Below, in pieces: positions 19,200-28,791 of a stretch of 30,296 nucleotides of DNA (its first letter is position 1; each line of letters starts with the position of its first letter). A program made the translations under genes and the position numbers. The DNA comes from a virus. Below the pieces are notes generated by a model. The model was given only the letters and a program-made list of their open reading frames with translations. It had not been told where the DNA came from and made no database searches. The stretch lies in the IMG/VR virus record IMGVR_UViG_3300037485_000275, positions 1 to 30,296 of that record; one strand, written 5' to 3'.

Positions 19200-21643
19200 T
19201 GTCGCAGTATCGGTCTACTGGTGGGCTTGACGACTCGATTGGCGAAGATGTTGATCGTGGATTCTCTGGCGTGAACCAGAGGTTGCAGTTGAACCAGTTG
19301 CAGGAGACTGAGGTAAGAGAGTCCTTGAATGGACGCATGGAGGGTTACTGGAGGCCTCGTAAGGGGGTTGTGGAGAAGACCAGTGCGTTGACTGCTGGTG
19401 GTACTCCGTTGCAGCTGCCGTTCTATTTGATTGATGTTGCCAAGACAATTACTTCTGCTTCCTACGCCTCTAATGTGGTAACAATTACCATTACTGGTCA
19501 CGGGTTTGAGGCGGGGTCTAGCGGGTATGCTGTAGTGGCTGGACTAACATTTACTGGCACTGACAATAACGGGCCAAAGGTTCTTACCTATGTTACGGCT
19601 AATACTTTGAGCTTTCCCGTAACTAGCGTTACTGGTGTTTCTGGTACTGGCACATTGAGCCAGATGCTGATCAACGACAACGCTAACGCCAATGTCCGAG
19701 CGTCATGCTTGTTTAGCGACCCTAATACTGGCAACAAGGAATATGTGATTGTGGCACTGGATACGGTTGCCAAGAAGATTGACCTTGCTACTTATGTCGC
19801 CACAGACATCCCGTACCCGATTGGGCAAGCACTAGGTGCTGACACCGAGATGATTCAGGTGTTCGATAAGGTGATGCTTTTCAGAGACGGGCAACAAGCG
19901 TTTGAGTGGTATCCTAATGGCAGGCCTATCCTATCTGCATCACAATCTGGTACTACAGTGACAATGAATGTCCGCGAGCATGGACTTGTTGCTGGTGCTA
20001 GTGTTACGATTGCTGGACTTACTGGTGGAACTCCAGCTAATGGAACGTTTACCGTGCTAGCTAGTCCAGCCCCAACGCAGGATACCTTTGCCTACACCTT
20101 TACGACTAGCCAAACCCAGACCTTTGGCGTTTCTGCTGCCACCATGACTGATGGGTTCACCCTGTCGCCCGGAGGGACTTACACCCAACCACAGACCTTC
20201 AACATCCAAGCAAAGGATGTCGATGTTGTTAGCGGCCTTGTTACAGCAACCGTTTCTGGAAATGTTACGGTTAGGTCTGGAGATATTATTGTGATTCGGG
20301 AATCAGCAACGCCAGAGCTTTCTGCAATGGTGGGTAATGAGTATTATGTCACAGAGGCCACGACCACGACAATTAAATGGTACGCGCCAGTTGGAAATTA
20401 CAACACGTCATCCTCTGACAGCTTTGAGTTTGGTGGTAGGTTCAGCGTGGGCGGTGGGTTTATGCACCAACCCGGTGCTCCTTGGGGTGTTTACTTTCAA
20501 CGCCGCCTGTGGGTTCCTCACTACTACAATTCTTCTGGGCCGTATAATGCGCCAGTCTACACAAGTTCCAAGATTACTGACGAGATTGCGGTTTCTGACA
20601 TCCTAGACACTACCACATTCGACCAGATCGAAAACCAGTTTCGTGTTAGCGGTGGTACTGCAGACTATGTGGTGGGAATGCATGGGTTCTACGACGATGC
20701 TTTGGTTGTGCTTAACCGCAATAGCTTGCATATCATCCAAGGCACACAAGGAAGCCTTCTGGATACCCAAGTTAAGGAGTTGACCTCCGAGGTTGGCTGC
20801 TTGGCTCGTAAGTCCGTGGTAATGCGCGGGAATACGATGATGTTCCTGTCCGACGATGGCGTGTATGCGGTGGAGTTCCTCAACGATTACAACCTTCGCG
20901 GTGCTGACGAGCCTATTTCTAAGAACATCCAGCCGTATATCGACCGCATTAACAAGAATTTCGCGGCACAAGCTGTGGGAGTGTTGTACGACAACCGCTA
21001 TTACCTAGCTGTGGCCTTGGATTCTATCCCAGGAGCTAACGATGCGCGTGGAAACAACTCTATTTTGGTGTTTAACTTCCTAAACAAGGGGTGGGAGTCA
21101 CTAGATACCTATGGAGATTCTCGGTTTTTGATTAAAAACTTCATCATTGGCAGTGCTGGAGTGCGTAATGACATATATGCCGTTACTGGAAATGGTGGTT
21201 TGCACCAGATCGACGCTGTTGATAGCTCTGTTGACCGCTTGAATGTGTCGAATGTAGGTTCTTTACTAGTTACTCCAACGATTAACGCATCTTTGACGAC
21301 CCGTGGGTACGACCTTGGGACGATGGAGCGCAAAAGGTTTACGGATGCTCAGATTGTCATGCAGAACCTTGCTGGTGAGACTGGCGAGTACATGATTTCC
21401 TTTGCATCTGAAGACCCAGACAACGCTTCAGAGATTGGAACCACCACTCAGTTCCTTGGTGGACAGGTTCTATCACCAAGTTCACCTAATGAAGCTGAAA
21501 CTGCTGGCATCAGATGCCGACTTGGTGGTATTCGTGGCTATACAGGAACCATGATCTTGACAAGAACACAGGGTTCCCCCAAGATAAACTCAGTAAAAGT
21601 CGCTGGTTCGGTGACAAATAGACAAATCCTATCACAGAAATAA
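19199..21643 (+). CDS. Tail nozzle/stabilisation protein, P22 gp10/T7 gp12-like
   Basis: An 814-residue protein. The N-terminal block (SGVNQRLQLNQLQETEVRES, then LNGRMEGYWRPRKGV) is the typical opening of podovirus DNA-stabilisation or nozzle proteins. The C-terminal two-thirds is a repeated beta-propeller-like region (GFYDDALVVLNRNSLHIIQG, GCLARKSVVMRGNTMMFLSD, NNSILVFNFLNKGWESLDTY). Two beta modules are inserted: residues about 81-140, and about 243-310 with GTTVTMNVREHGLVAGASVT and NGTFTVLASP (a type shared by many phage structural proteins). It closes the portal and forms the tail tip channel. The start overlaps the preceding stop. Confidence 0.75.
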   Translation: MSQYRSTGGLDDSIGEDVDRGFSGVNQRLQLNQLQETEVRESLNGRMEGYWRPRKGVVEKTSALTAGGTPLQLPFYLIDVAKTITSASYASNVVTITITGHGFEAGSSGYAVVAGLTFTGTDNNGPKVLTYVTANTLSFPVTSVTGVSGTGTLSQMLINDNANANVRASCLFSDPNTGNKEYVIVALDTVAKKIDLATYVATDIPYPIGQALGADTEMIQVFDKVMLFRDGQQAFEWYPNGRPILSASQSGTTVTMNVREHGLVAGASVTIAGLTGGTPANGTFTVLASPAPTQDTFAYTFTTSQTQTFGVSAATMTDGFTLSPGGTYTQPQTFNIQAKDVDVVSGLVTATVSGNVTVRSGDIIVIRESATPELSAMVGNEYYVTEATTTTIKWYAPVGNYNTSSSDSFEFGGRFSVGGGFMHQPGAPWGVYFQRRLWVPHYYNSSGPYNAPVYTSSKITDEIAVSDILDTTTFDQIENQFRVSGGTADYVVGMHGFYDDALVVLNRNSLHIIQGTQGSLLDTQVKELTSEVGCLARKSVVMRGNTMMFLSDDGVYAVEFLNDYNLRGADEPISKNIQPYIDRINKNFAAQAVGVLYDNRYYLAVALDSIPGANDARGNNSILVFNFLNKGWESLDTYGDSRFLIKNFIIGSAGVRNDIYAVTGNGGLHQIDAVDSSVDRLNVSNVGSLLVTPTINASLTTRGYDLGTMERKRFTDAQIVMQNLAGETGEYMISFASEDPDNASEIGTTTQFLGGQVLSPSSPNEAETAGIRCRLGGIRGYTGTMILTRTQGSPKINSVKVAGSVTNRQILSQK

Positions 21644-21647
21644 CGCT

Positions 21648-22280
21648 ATGGGCGCAGTTGATACAACCTACACATTTACCGCTACTGATACTATCACTAG
21701 CGCAAAGATGAATAACATCATCGACCAAACTACGATTACAACCGATGCCATTATTGGAACGACATTGGATGTTGCGTCTGGAAAGCTGAAAATACGTTCT
21801 GCTGGTATCACATCTAACGAGATGGGGTCTGCATCTGTAACACAGGCCGCGCTTGCGCCCAATGTCGTCGGTAACGGGCCGGCGTTTATGGCTTATAGTT
21901 CTGTTGCAACTAGTGTTACTAATGCAACAAACACAAAAATCACACTGGACGCTGAAGATTACGATACAAACTCTAACTTTGCAAATAGTCGTTTTACCGC
22001 AACAGTTGCTGGGTACTATCAAATTACAGGTTCAATTTATGCAAATCCTCCATTATTGACACTAAGAGCTTTGATTTTTAAAAATGGCACAGAATATCGT
22101 GGTGGTTCGCATATTGGTGGAGCTAATGGACAATTCCAAATGGATGTTAATGCTTTAGTTTACTTGAACGGAACCACAGATTATGTTGAACTATATGGAT
22201 ACCAAGCATCTGGTGGAACATATAATATAGGTGCTGGTGCATCAACATACATGTGTGGCTTTTTAGCCCGCTCTGCATGA
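21648..22280 (+). CDS. C1q-like tail fibre/receptor-binding protein
   Basis: A 210-residue protein. The N-terminal 75 residues (ITSAKMNNIIDQ, GKLKIRSAGITSNEMGSASV) look like a trimeric attachment/linker region of phage fibres. Residues about 78-208 follow the C1q/TNF-like jelly roll: GPAFMAYSSVATSV, SRFTATVAGYYQITGSI, LRALIFKNGTEYRGGS, a final STYMCGFLAR strand. This head domain probably trimerises and binds the host surface. The 3' part is AT-richer than its 5' part, consistent with domain swapping. Its stop overlaps the next ATG. Confidence 0.72.
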   Translation: MGAVDTTYTFTATDTITSAKMNNIIDQTTITTDAIIGTTLDVASGKLKIRSAGITSNEMGSASVTQAALAPNVVGNGPAFMAYSSVATSVTNATNTKITLDAEDYDTNSNFANSRFTATVAGYYQITGSIYANPPLLTLRALIFKNGTEYRGGSHIGGANGQFQMDVNALVYLNGTTDYVELYGYQASGGTYNIGAGASTYMCGFLARSA

Positions 22281-22609
22281 ACCAACCGCTAAAGGAAGTA
22301 ACAGAAATATATGAGCGCGATGGAATTGACTTCAACCAACTTCTCTATTGGCATCTGTGCTTTGGTGTTGTCGTTTCTGACGCTGATAGTTTTGCACTAT
22401 GCTTCTTTTCACAAGCCGACTCCCCAGAGCAAGCATGTGAAGTTCACCATTCCGATACACTCTTTGTCACCATGCACTCTGGTGACATGCGGAAAGCTCT
22501 TAGAAAGTTCCGCGACGACTTTGAATACATCGCCTTCCAGCGTGACTTTAAGAATTCACCTAGGGTGAGGGTGTATAACATGCAACAATTTTACTCAAAA
22601 CTCAAATAA
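22277..22609 (+). CDS. Conserved podovirus protein of unknown function, 110 aa
   Basis: Reads MNQPLKEVTEIYERDGIDFN; the region VTMHSGDMRKALRKFRDDFE, then YIAFQRDFKNSPRVRVYNM is a pattern I associate with small proteins encoded in phage tail regions. The ATG overlaps the fibre stop (ATGA); an upstream in-frame codon at 22253 lies within the fibre gene and is rejected. No catalytic motif. It may be a fibre chaperone or a GNAT-like fold remnant, but neither can be shown. Confidence 0.6.
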   Translation: MNQPLKEVTEIYERDGIDFNQLLYWHLCFGVVVSDADSFALCFFSQADSPEQACEVHHSDTLFVTMHSGDMRKALRKFRDDFEYIAFQRDFKNSPRVRVYNMQQFYSKLK

Positions 22610-22618
22610 GATAAGATC

Positions 22619-23668
22619 ATGGGAAAGAAGCCTAAAGCTGTACAAGCACCTCAAGCGGATTACGCTGCTGATATTAGCAAGTTTGTCCAAGCCTATGGGC
22701 AGTCCTTGCCTCAAGTTCTTGCATTTGAGAAGCAGTTCCGCCCAGAGTTCCAAGCACTCAACCTTCAAGATATCTCTGGATTCCTAGGTGGCGTTGGTGG
22801 GCAACAAGGTCTATTTGGTCTTAGCCGCATGGCATCACAAGAAGCTGGACAGCAACTTGGAGCAGCGCGTGAAGCCGAGCTTGGTCAGATGGCAGGACAA
22901 GCACCGCTTACCCGTGGTGTTATGCAAGGTCTTTCGCCAGAACAAGCAGCAGTCGTTAGCGGGTTCGCCTCTGAAGCAGAACGCGCACAAGCAGCAGCAC
23001 AAGGCGTTAGCCCACAGGAGCGTCGAGCTTACGAGCAACAGGCACGTGAAGGTTTTCAAGCCGCAGGTCGTCTTGGTGGTAATCTTGGTATTGTATCTGA
23101 AGCGATGGGCCGCGAGGATGTTCTGGCTCGCAAACGCGCAGAAGCAGCTGCCGCTGGTGGTCGCGCATACGAGGCCGCTCAAGGATTCTATACCAGTCCT
23201 GGACTCGCTCTACTTAGCCAGCAACCGCTCGCCTACCAGACTGGGCAAGGTATGCTTGGACTTGGCATGGGTGGCATGAAGCAGGGAACGCCGGGCTTGA
23301 TCAGCCCAGACATGGGACTTAATCTTGGAGCAGCTGAGAGACAAAATGCGCTTAATGCTAGTGCTGCCACACAACAAGCACGGGCATCGTATAGCTCCGG
23401 CTTGTTTGGTGGACTTGGTGGACTGGCTCAAGGTGTTGGTACTGCTGCCGCCGCAGCAATACCATTTATGATGTCTGATAAAAGACTTAAAACAGACATT
23501 GAAAAAGTCGGCAAAACCAACGCTGGACTTCCAATCTACACCTACAAGTACAAGGGTGACAATAAGACACAAATGGGCGTTATGGCTCAAGATGTTGAAA
23601 AGAAAACACCAAAGGCCGTGAAAGAAGTTGGTGGATTCAAAGCAGTAAATTACGCACTCGTTAAATAA
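22619..23668 (+). CDS. Virion protein with C-terminal peptidase S74-like chaperone domain
   Basis: A 349-residue protein. The first 280 residues are helical and rich in Ala, Gly and Gln (AEAAAAGGRAYEAAQGF, QEAGQQLGAAREAELGQMA), ending in a hydrophobic LFGGLGGLAQGVGTAAAAAI. From residue 284 the C-terminus MMSDKRLKTDIEKVG, then GLPIYTYKYKG, MGVMAQDVE and VNYALV is the intramolecular chaperone/S74 pattern. Ser286 and Lys291 keep the Ser-Lys spacing of the S74 catalytic dyad, but the residue before Ser is Met. S74 domains usually trimerise and then cleave themselves from tail spikes; here the partner region is ejection-protein-like. Confidence 0.68.
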   Translation: MGKKPKAVQAPQADYAADISKFVQAYGQSLPQVLAFEKQFRPEFQALNLQDISGFLGGVGGQQGLFGLSRMASQEAGQQLGAAREAELGQMAGQAPLTRGVMQGLSPEQAAVVSGFASEAERAQAAAQGVSPQERRAYEQQAREGFQAAGRLGGNLGIVSEAMGREDVLARKRAEAAAAGGRAYEAAQGFYTSPGLALLSQQPLAYQTGQGMLGLGMGGMKQGTPGLISPDMGLNLGAAERQNALNASAATQQARASYSSGLFGGLGGLAQGVGTAAAAAIPFMMSDKRLKTDIEKVGKTNAGLPIYTYKYKGDNKTQMGVMAQDVEKKTPKAVKEVGGFKAVNYALVK

Positions 23669-23669
23669 T

Positions 23670-25763
23670 ATGGCACTACTAGGATCATCCGTTGACCCAC
23701 GCCTGTTCATGCAGGACTACTCTGGGTTCACCCGCGCTGCTGAGATTCAAGCTCAGGGAATGCAGAACCTTGGAGCTGCTATCGGGCAAGGAATTAAAGA
23801 CTTTGGTGAGGCTCGTCAAGAGCGCAAGAAGCTGGATGCTCAAATCAAAGCTGACTCTGCAAGTATTGAGTCTGCCATGAAACTTGGGGACAGTCTGGGA
23901 ATCGACATTAAGTCATACCTTGCGCCGATCCAAGCAAAGATAAACGACCCAAACACCACCCCAATGGAAGCTGCCGCATACGGTCGAGCCGCAGCACAAG
24001 GTATTTCCAACGCATTTACACTTGGTATCGGTGCGCAAGACAGGGCAACACGACTCCAACAAGCTGGGATTGAACAACAACTTAGAATTGCTGATCTTGA
24101 AATAAAAGGAAGAAGAGCGGATATTGCGGAGCAAACGGCAATTCAAGGCGCAAAACCAACATTTGACCTCCAAAAAGCAACCATTACTTCTCCAGATGGA
24201 GAGACATTTGAAATGGACATCCCTTACGATAAAAAGAAGGGAATGTTTTTTGACCCAGATGCTGGGAAGTATATTAAGGATGTTAACAAGTGGGGTTTTG
24301 GTGAGCCTTCTTATGTTGAAGGTGAGGCAATGCCGACTCCGACATCTCAAAATGAAATCATTGCCCCATCCACCGCGTATAGTTTTGGGAAAGCTGTTGG
24401 TGGTCCAGATGAATTACAAGACAAATGGACGAATAAAGGATATACATCAACTGGTCCAAATCTAGTTGAGGGTGTTGTTGCCGTAAACACCAATAAGTAT
24501 CCACTTGGAACTATTTTTAAAGACTCAGAGTCTGGCAAGGTGTATGTAGCAGCGGACAGGCATGGGAACAAAGACTCTAGCGTAATTGACTTCTTCCAGA
24601 ATCCAGAAAATTACACTGGAGGGAAGGTAAACAAAAGATTGTCAATTATTGGAGCTGTTCCAAAAAACAAAATCCCTAAAACAAAGGAGGGCATGTCTCA
24701 ACTGATTGAGCAATATAGCAATGTGCCTGATTACAGCACTAGCTCAAATGCTTCTCAAATTGACAACGCTATTTCAATGGGTGGTGATATGACCCAACAA
24801 GCAATGGGTACTCCTCAGCAACAAGCTGAAATTGCTCGTATGATTGAAGAAGAACAATCTATGCAAACCGCTCAAGCTGTTCCTCAAGGTGCGATGGGGA
24901 CCGAACCTTCCATTGCAACGCAACAATCACCACAGGCTCGACCTCAGTTGAGACCTAGGTCTGGATTTGTTCCAGTTAGGCCACAGGGACAAGCGCAATT
25001 TAGGCAAGCGACTCCAGAAGAGGTGGCTACATATGGGACGCAAGGTCAAGTAAACACGGCAACAGGCGAGTTTCGACCGATTCGCCCGCCTTCGGGTATG
25101 GTGATAGAGCAAACAAAAGATGGTGGGTTTCGAGTTGTTCAAGGAGCTGGGGCTGTTGGTCGTCAAGAACAAGCAGCTCAAGCCGCAAAAGAACAAGGTG
25201 TAGAAAGGGCTACAATGGGAACCCAAGAAATTGGACGCGCCCTAAAAGTCTTAGATTCTGGTGTTATGCAAGGATCTGGCCCACTTGCTTCATTTTATAG
25301 AGCTGGGGCGTCAAAGTTTGTAAAAGGAACTCCAGAATACAAACTCGCAAATGATTTTATTGCACCAATTAAGTCAATGCTCGCTTTCAATGAACTCAAC
25401 AAAATGAGGATGGCCTCACCAACTGGAGGGGCTTTGGGTAACGTTGCAAAGTTTGAAACAGACATGCTTCAACAAAGCGCTGGACAACTTGATATTGACA
25501 AAACTGACCCACAGACCCTTAGAGAAAACTTAATGAGGCTTCAGGAAAAGTATCTTGACGTTATTCATGGTTCCTCTGAACAACGCAGGAAGCTCCTTCA
25601 AGAAGGTAAAATAACAAAAGAACAATACTTTGATATTGAATCTTCATATCCAGCGTTTACAATGAGTGCTACTGGCGAAACAGTTCCACGCCAAATGGAA
25701 GGTGTTGCGCCTCAAGCTCAAGAATCAGAAGCAGATCGAATCCTTAGAGAACTTGGAGAGTAA
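23670..25763 (+). CDS. Internal virion (ejection) protein with 3D/double-psi-barrel-like domain
   Basis: A 697-residue protein. The N-terminus has long Ala/Gln-rich helices (residues 20-160). Residues about 255-330 resemble a 3D domain of lytic transglycosylases: GYTSTGPNLVEGVVAVNTNK, PLGT (278-281), VYVAADRHGN with Asp296, and Asp302 and Asp307 in KDSSVIDFF. In MltA-type enzymes such acids line the active site, so this may open peptidoglycan during DNA entry, as T7 gp16 does with another fold. The middle is Gln/Pro-rich (about 370-470), the end helical and charged. It is followed by a larger ejection protein after only 5 bases. Confidence 0.62.
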   Translation: MALLGSSVDPRLFMQDYSGFTRAAEIQAQGMQNLGAAIGQGIKDFGEARQERKKLDAQIKADSASIESAMKLGDSLGIDIKSYLAPIQAKINDPNTTPMEAAAYGRAAAQGISNAFTLGIGAQDRATRLQQAGIEQQLRIADLEIKGRRADIAEQTAIQGAKPTFDLQKATITSPDGETFEMDIPYDKKKGMFFDPDAGKYIKDVNKWGFGEPSYVEGEAMPTPTSQNEIIAPSTAYSFGKAVGGPDELQDKWTNKGYTSTGPNLVEGVVAVNTNKYPLGTIFKDSESGKVYVAADRHGNKDSSVIDFFQNPENYTGGKVNKRLSIIGAVPKNKIPKTKEGMSQLIEQYSNVPDYSTSSNASQIDNAISMGGDMTQQAMGTPQQQAEIARMIEEEQSMQTAQAVPQGAMGTEPSIATQQSPQARPQLRPRSGFVPVRPQGQAQFRQATPEEVATYGTQGQVNTATGEFRPIRPPSGMVIEQTKDGGFRVVQGAGAVGRQEQAAQAAKEQGVERATMGTQEIGRALKVLDSGVMQGSGPLASFYRAGASKFVKGTPEYKLANDFIAPIKSMLAFNELNKMRMASPTGGALGNVAKFETDMLQQSAGQLDIDKTDPQTLRENLMRLQEKYLDVIHGSSEQRRKLLQEGKITKEQYFDIESSYPAFTMSATGETVPRQMEGVAPQAQESEADRILRELGE

Positions 25764-25768
25764 ATTAA

Positions 25769-28729
25769 ATGGCTGACGCAATCACATCAACTATGACCCC
25801 ATCTAGAATTGAAAGGGGAATCGTCAAACTTAACGACATGAGGCTTAATGCCATGTCATCTGGTGACGAGCAACTTGCTGATGAGTACACACGTCAGATC
25901 AAAGTTCTTGGTGGCGAGTTGAAAATGGCTGACCCAGAGAAACGAGCTAAAATGCAACTTGAGCAAAAACAAGCTCAAGAAGCACTTGCAACTGGAACTC
26001 CGATTGGCGCACCAACAACCGAGCTTGGTGGAGAGTTCAAGTCGGCTTTCCCAAATGTTCCGACTATGGAGTCGGCAACTAAAGAAGTAGCCCAATTTGA
26101 AGGGCAATTACCGAATCTTATTGGGAACTTGTTCCAAACATCTCCAGACAAAGTGGATATTCAGTCCGGTCTCCCAGCAAGGGATCGCGTGGAGATGGGT
26201 TTTTTGCCAACGCCAGAAGATAAACTGACATATCTCAAGCAGAAATATGGAGATAATAGCGTTTTTAGTGTCAATATCGCTGGGAATCAAGCCAATGTTG
26301 TAAAACGCAAGGACGGGAGCGTTGTTTTAGCTGACGAAGTTGGAGTCGGGATGAAAGATATTCTTGACCTTAGTGGTGAAGTTGCCCCAACCGTGGCCGC
26401 TGTAGGAGCTGCAATAGTTGCCTCCCCGTCAACTGTAGGCGCAGTAGGAGCAAGTGGCGGAGCATATCTTGGTGTGTCATCATTGCAGGATGCTCTTGCT
26501 AGAGAGATGCTTGGAGTTAAGGTGAAGCCTGGTGAAATCCTTCGTCGTCGTGGTGTTGAAACAGCACTTGGGATGGGGATGGATGTAGCAACCATGGGCC
26601 TCGGCAAAATCGCGGCAAGACGAATTGGCAAAGGCGTTACAAATGAAATAGCCAAATCACTTGAAGAAGATGCTGCTATTCTTGCTAGAGCTGGTTTCCC
26701 AGTCGAAACTCCAGCTGGAGCCGGTGGTGGAGTTCTTGGGCTTGAGAAGCAAAAAGAACTCGCCGCTCGTTTCCCTACGACTCAAACAAAGAGGTTCAAA
26801 AATATAGAACAGCTTCAAAACTTTCAAGAAACGCTGACAAGTGGAAAGCCAACATCAGAGAAGGCATTTACTCAGACACTTGGCAGATTAAGGAGTCAAT
26901 ATGACAATCTTATCTCAAGCGCGGACATTAAAGACAAGAAGGTTCGCCAAGTTATTGACTCAAACATCAACAGAAAGCTGGATGAGCTGCAAAATCCAAC
27001 ATTTAAATCTGAGCCTATTGGTGAAGAGTTGCTTGGGTATTTGGAGCAAGGCAAAAAGACTGCAAATGACATAAAAAACAATGCATTTAGCTCTTTCTGG
27101 GATGAAGCCGATTCCTCTGGAATACAATCAGCACCAGAGGAAATAGCTGATGTTCTTACTGGAGCAATATCAACATTTAAGGTTAAAAAAAATCCTGCTG
27201 TAAACTCTATTATTTCTGATCTCAATAAAAGAACAGAAGATGGTGTTGCGGCATCTCGACTTAAAGCTGGTATTGCATCGGGCAAGATCGAATCAACACC
27301 AGAATTGTTAGAGCAGATTAAAAAAATGGAGTTGAACTCGGCTCCACTTGGAATCAAAGAAATAAATGAATATGTCCAAGTGATCCAAGATGCTGTGCCA
27401 GATGCTGGAGCGATAGGTGGAAAGACTCAGCAACAGGTTGCATCCGTAGCGTCAAATAGATTAAGGGAATTTAGGGATGGCCTTCTTGATTCAGCCGGGC
27501 TTGCCGATAAATTTAAAGCAATAAACTCACAATACGTTAATGATGTGCTTTTATTTGAACGGAACGCACCAGGAGCAATACTTAAAGAAGTTCTTGGAGA
27601 TCAAGGAATGACTCCTATTGGAGCGGTTAACAGAGCAATCCAAGACCCCAAAAACATTCGTGATGTAATTCGTGCTGTCGAGATTGGTGCTCCAGAACGC
27701 GCACCATACATGAGAGGTCAGCTGCAAAAAGCCTATCTAAACAAGATTGGATTGACTGCTGATCGCGGAGCACCATCAACAACGATTGATTTTGATCCAG
27801 AAATTGTTACTGAGCTTTTTGGAATCAGCCCAGCTGGTAGAGTTAACGAGAACTATGGGAGATTGATGGTTGATAAGCTAAATGCACTTAACTCGGCATT
27901 AGCAGACAAAAAGATAAATGTATCAAACGTTGATTCAAGAGATATTTCGGAGCTGTATTCTGCACTCAGTGAGGACTCAAGGAAATCGGTAATTAAGAAG
28001 ATAGTCGAGAAGGCGCAGTATAAGTCTGATGCCGATAAAATGCTAGACAATACGCTTATTTCGGCTGCAAAAAAAGGAGACTGGAATAAACTAGATGTAT
28101 CGGAGTTCTCTAAGACAATGTTTAGAGCACCGCTTTCTGACATTAACTCATTCCTAACAAGAATGCCGAAGTCTGAAAGAAAAGCTCTTCAGTCCGATTT
28201 CGTCGCTGAACTGTTATCAAGATACAGCTCAAGTGGTGATTTTACATCCAATGGGGTTGAGCTTTTTGACGGATCTAAGTTTTTGCGTGATTTTGCTAAA
28301 GACCGCACACTTGGCACTCGCATTAGAAATGTAATGGGAGAAGAGTTCCTTGGGCAGTTTAAAGCTGCGGCGAATCATATTGCTGCGAATAAAGTTACCG
28401 AAAAACAAGTTAGTGAGGTTAACGCAAAGATATTGGCAAGTAAGTCTGGTATTACCCCATGGGTGGTATCTAGGCCAGGCTGGGTTTCAAGCAGGATATT
28501 TGCATCAATGCACGACAGCGATTCATTGCTCCCATTGCTCAAGTTGTCTCAAAAAACAGTAAGCCCAGAGCAATATAATTCCAATATGAAGAAGGCAATT
28601 ATCGGCCTTGTCGGGACTAGGCGCGGATTGGAATCACTTGCTAACCAAGGCAGAAATGACCCAGAGTTCGCCGCCGAAAGTCAAAAAATTGTTGATGAGG
28701 CAATTAAAAGTGGGATGATTCAGAAGTAA
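25769..28729 (+). CDS. Large internal virion (ejection) protein, 986 aa
   Basis: Predicted mostly alpha-helical and hydrophilic with many Lys, Glu, Asp and Ser, typical of the large podovirus ejection proteins that leave the capsid before DNA. One hydrophobic, Gly/Ala/Val-rich segment at residues about 204-235 (EVAPTVAAVGAAIVASPS) could insert into the host membrane. No enzymatic motif seen. AT-rich compared with the capsid genes. The gene stands 5 bases after the previous ejection protein and 62 bases before the terminase small subunit. Specific family not recognised. Confidence 0.62.
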   Translation: MADAITSTMTPSRIERGIVKLNDMRLNAMSSGDEQLADEYTRQIKVLGGELKMADPEKRAKMQLEQKQAQEALATGTPIGAPTTELGGEFKSAFPNVPTMESATKEVAQFEGQLPNLIGNLFQTSPDKVDIQSGLPARDRVEMGFLPTPEDKLTYLKQKYGDNSVFSVNIAGNQANVVKRKDGSVVLADEVGVGMKDILDLSGEVAPTVAAVGAAIVASPSTVGAVGASGGAYLGVSSLQDALAREMLGVKVKPGEILRRRGVETALGMGMDVATMGLGKIAARRIGKGVTNEIAKSLEEDAAILARAGFPVETPAGAGGGVLGLEKQKELAARFPTTQTKRFKNIEQLQNFQETLTSGKPTSEKAFTQTLGRLRSQYDNLISSADIKDKKVRQVIDSNINRKLDELQNPTFKSEPIGEELLGYLEQGKKTANDIKNNAFSSFWDEADSSGIQSAPEEIADVLTGAISTFKVKKNPAVNSIISDLNKRTEDGVAASRLKAGIASGKIESTPELLEQIKKMELNSAPLGIKEINEYVQVIQDAVPDAGAIGGKTQQQVASVASNRLREFRDGLLDSAGLADKFKAINSQYVNDVLLFERNAPGAILKEVLGDQGMTPIGAVNRAIQDPKNIRDVIRAVEIGAPERAPYMRGQLQKAYLNKIGLTADRGAPSTTIDFDPEIVTELFGISPAGRVNENYGRLMVDKLNALNSALADKKINVSNVDSRDISELYSALSEDSRKSVIKKIVEKAQYKSDADKMLDNTLISAAKKGDWNKLDVSEFSKTMFRAPLSDINSFLTRMPKSERKALQSDFVAELLSRYSSSGDFTSNGVELFDGSKFLRDFAKDRTLGTRIRNVMGEEFLGQFKAAANHIAANKVTEKQVSEVNAKILASKSGITPWVVSRPGWVSSRIFASMHDSDSLLPLLKLSQKTVSPEQYNSNMKKAIIGLVGTRRGLESLANQGRNDPEFAAESQKIVDEAIKSGMIQK

Positions 28730-28791
28730 TCTAGAAAAGCCTTGCGCGGTAACCAGTTGTAGGTTAAGAAGTCCTAGTGACCTCTGAACCA

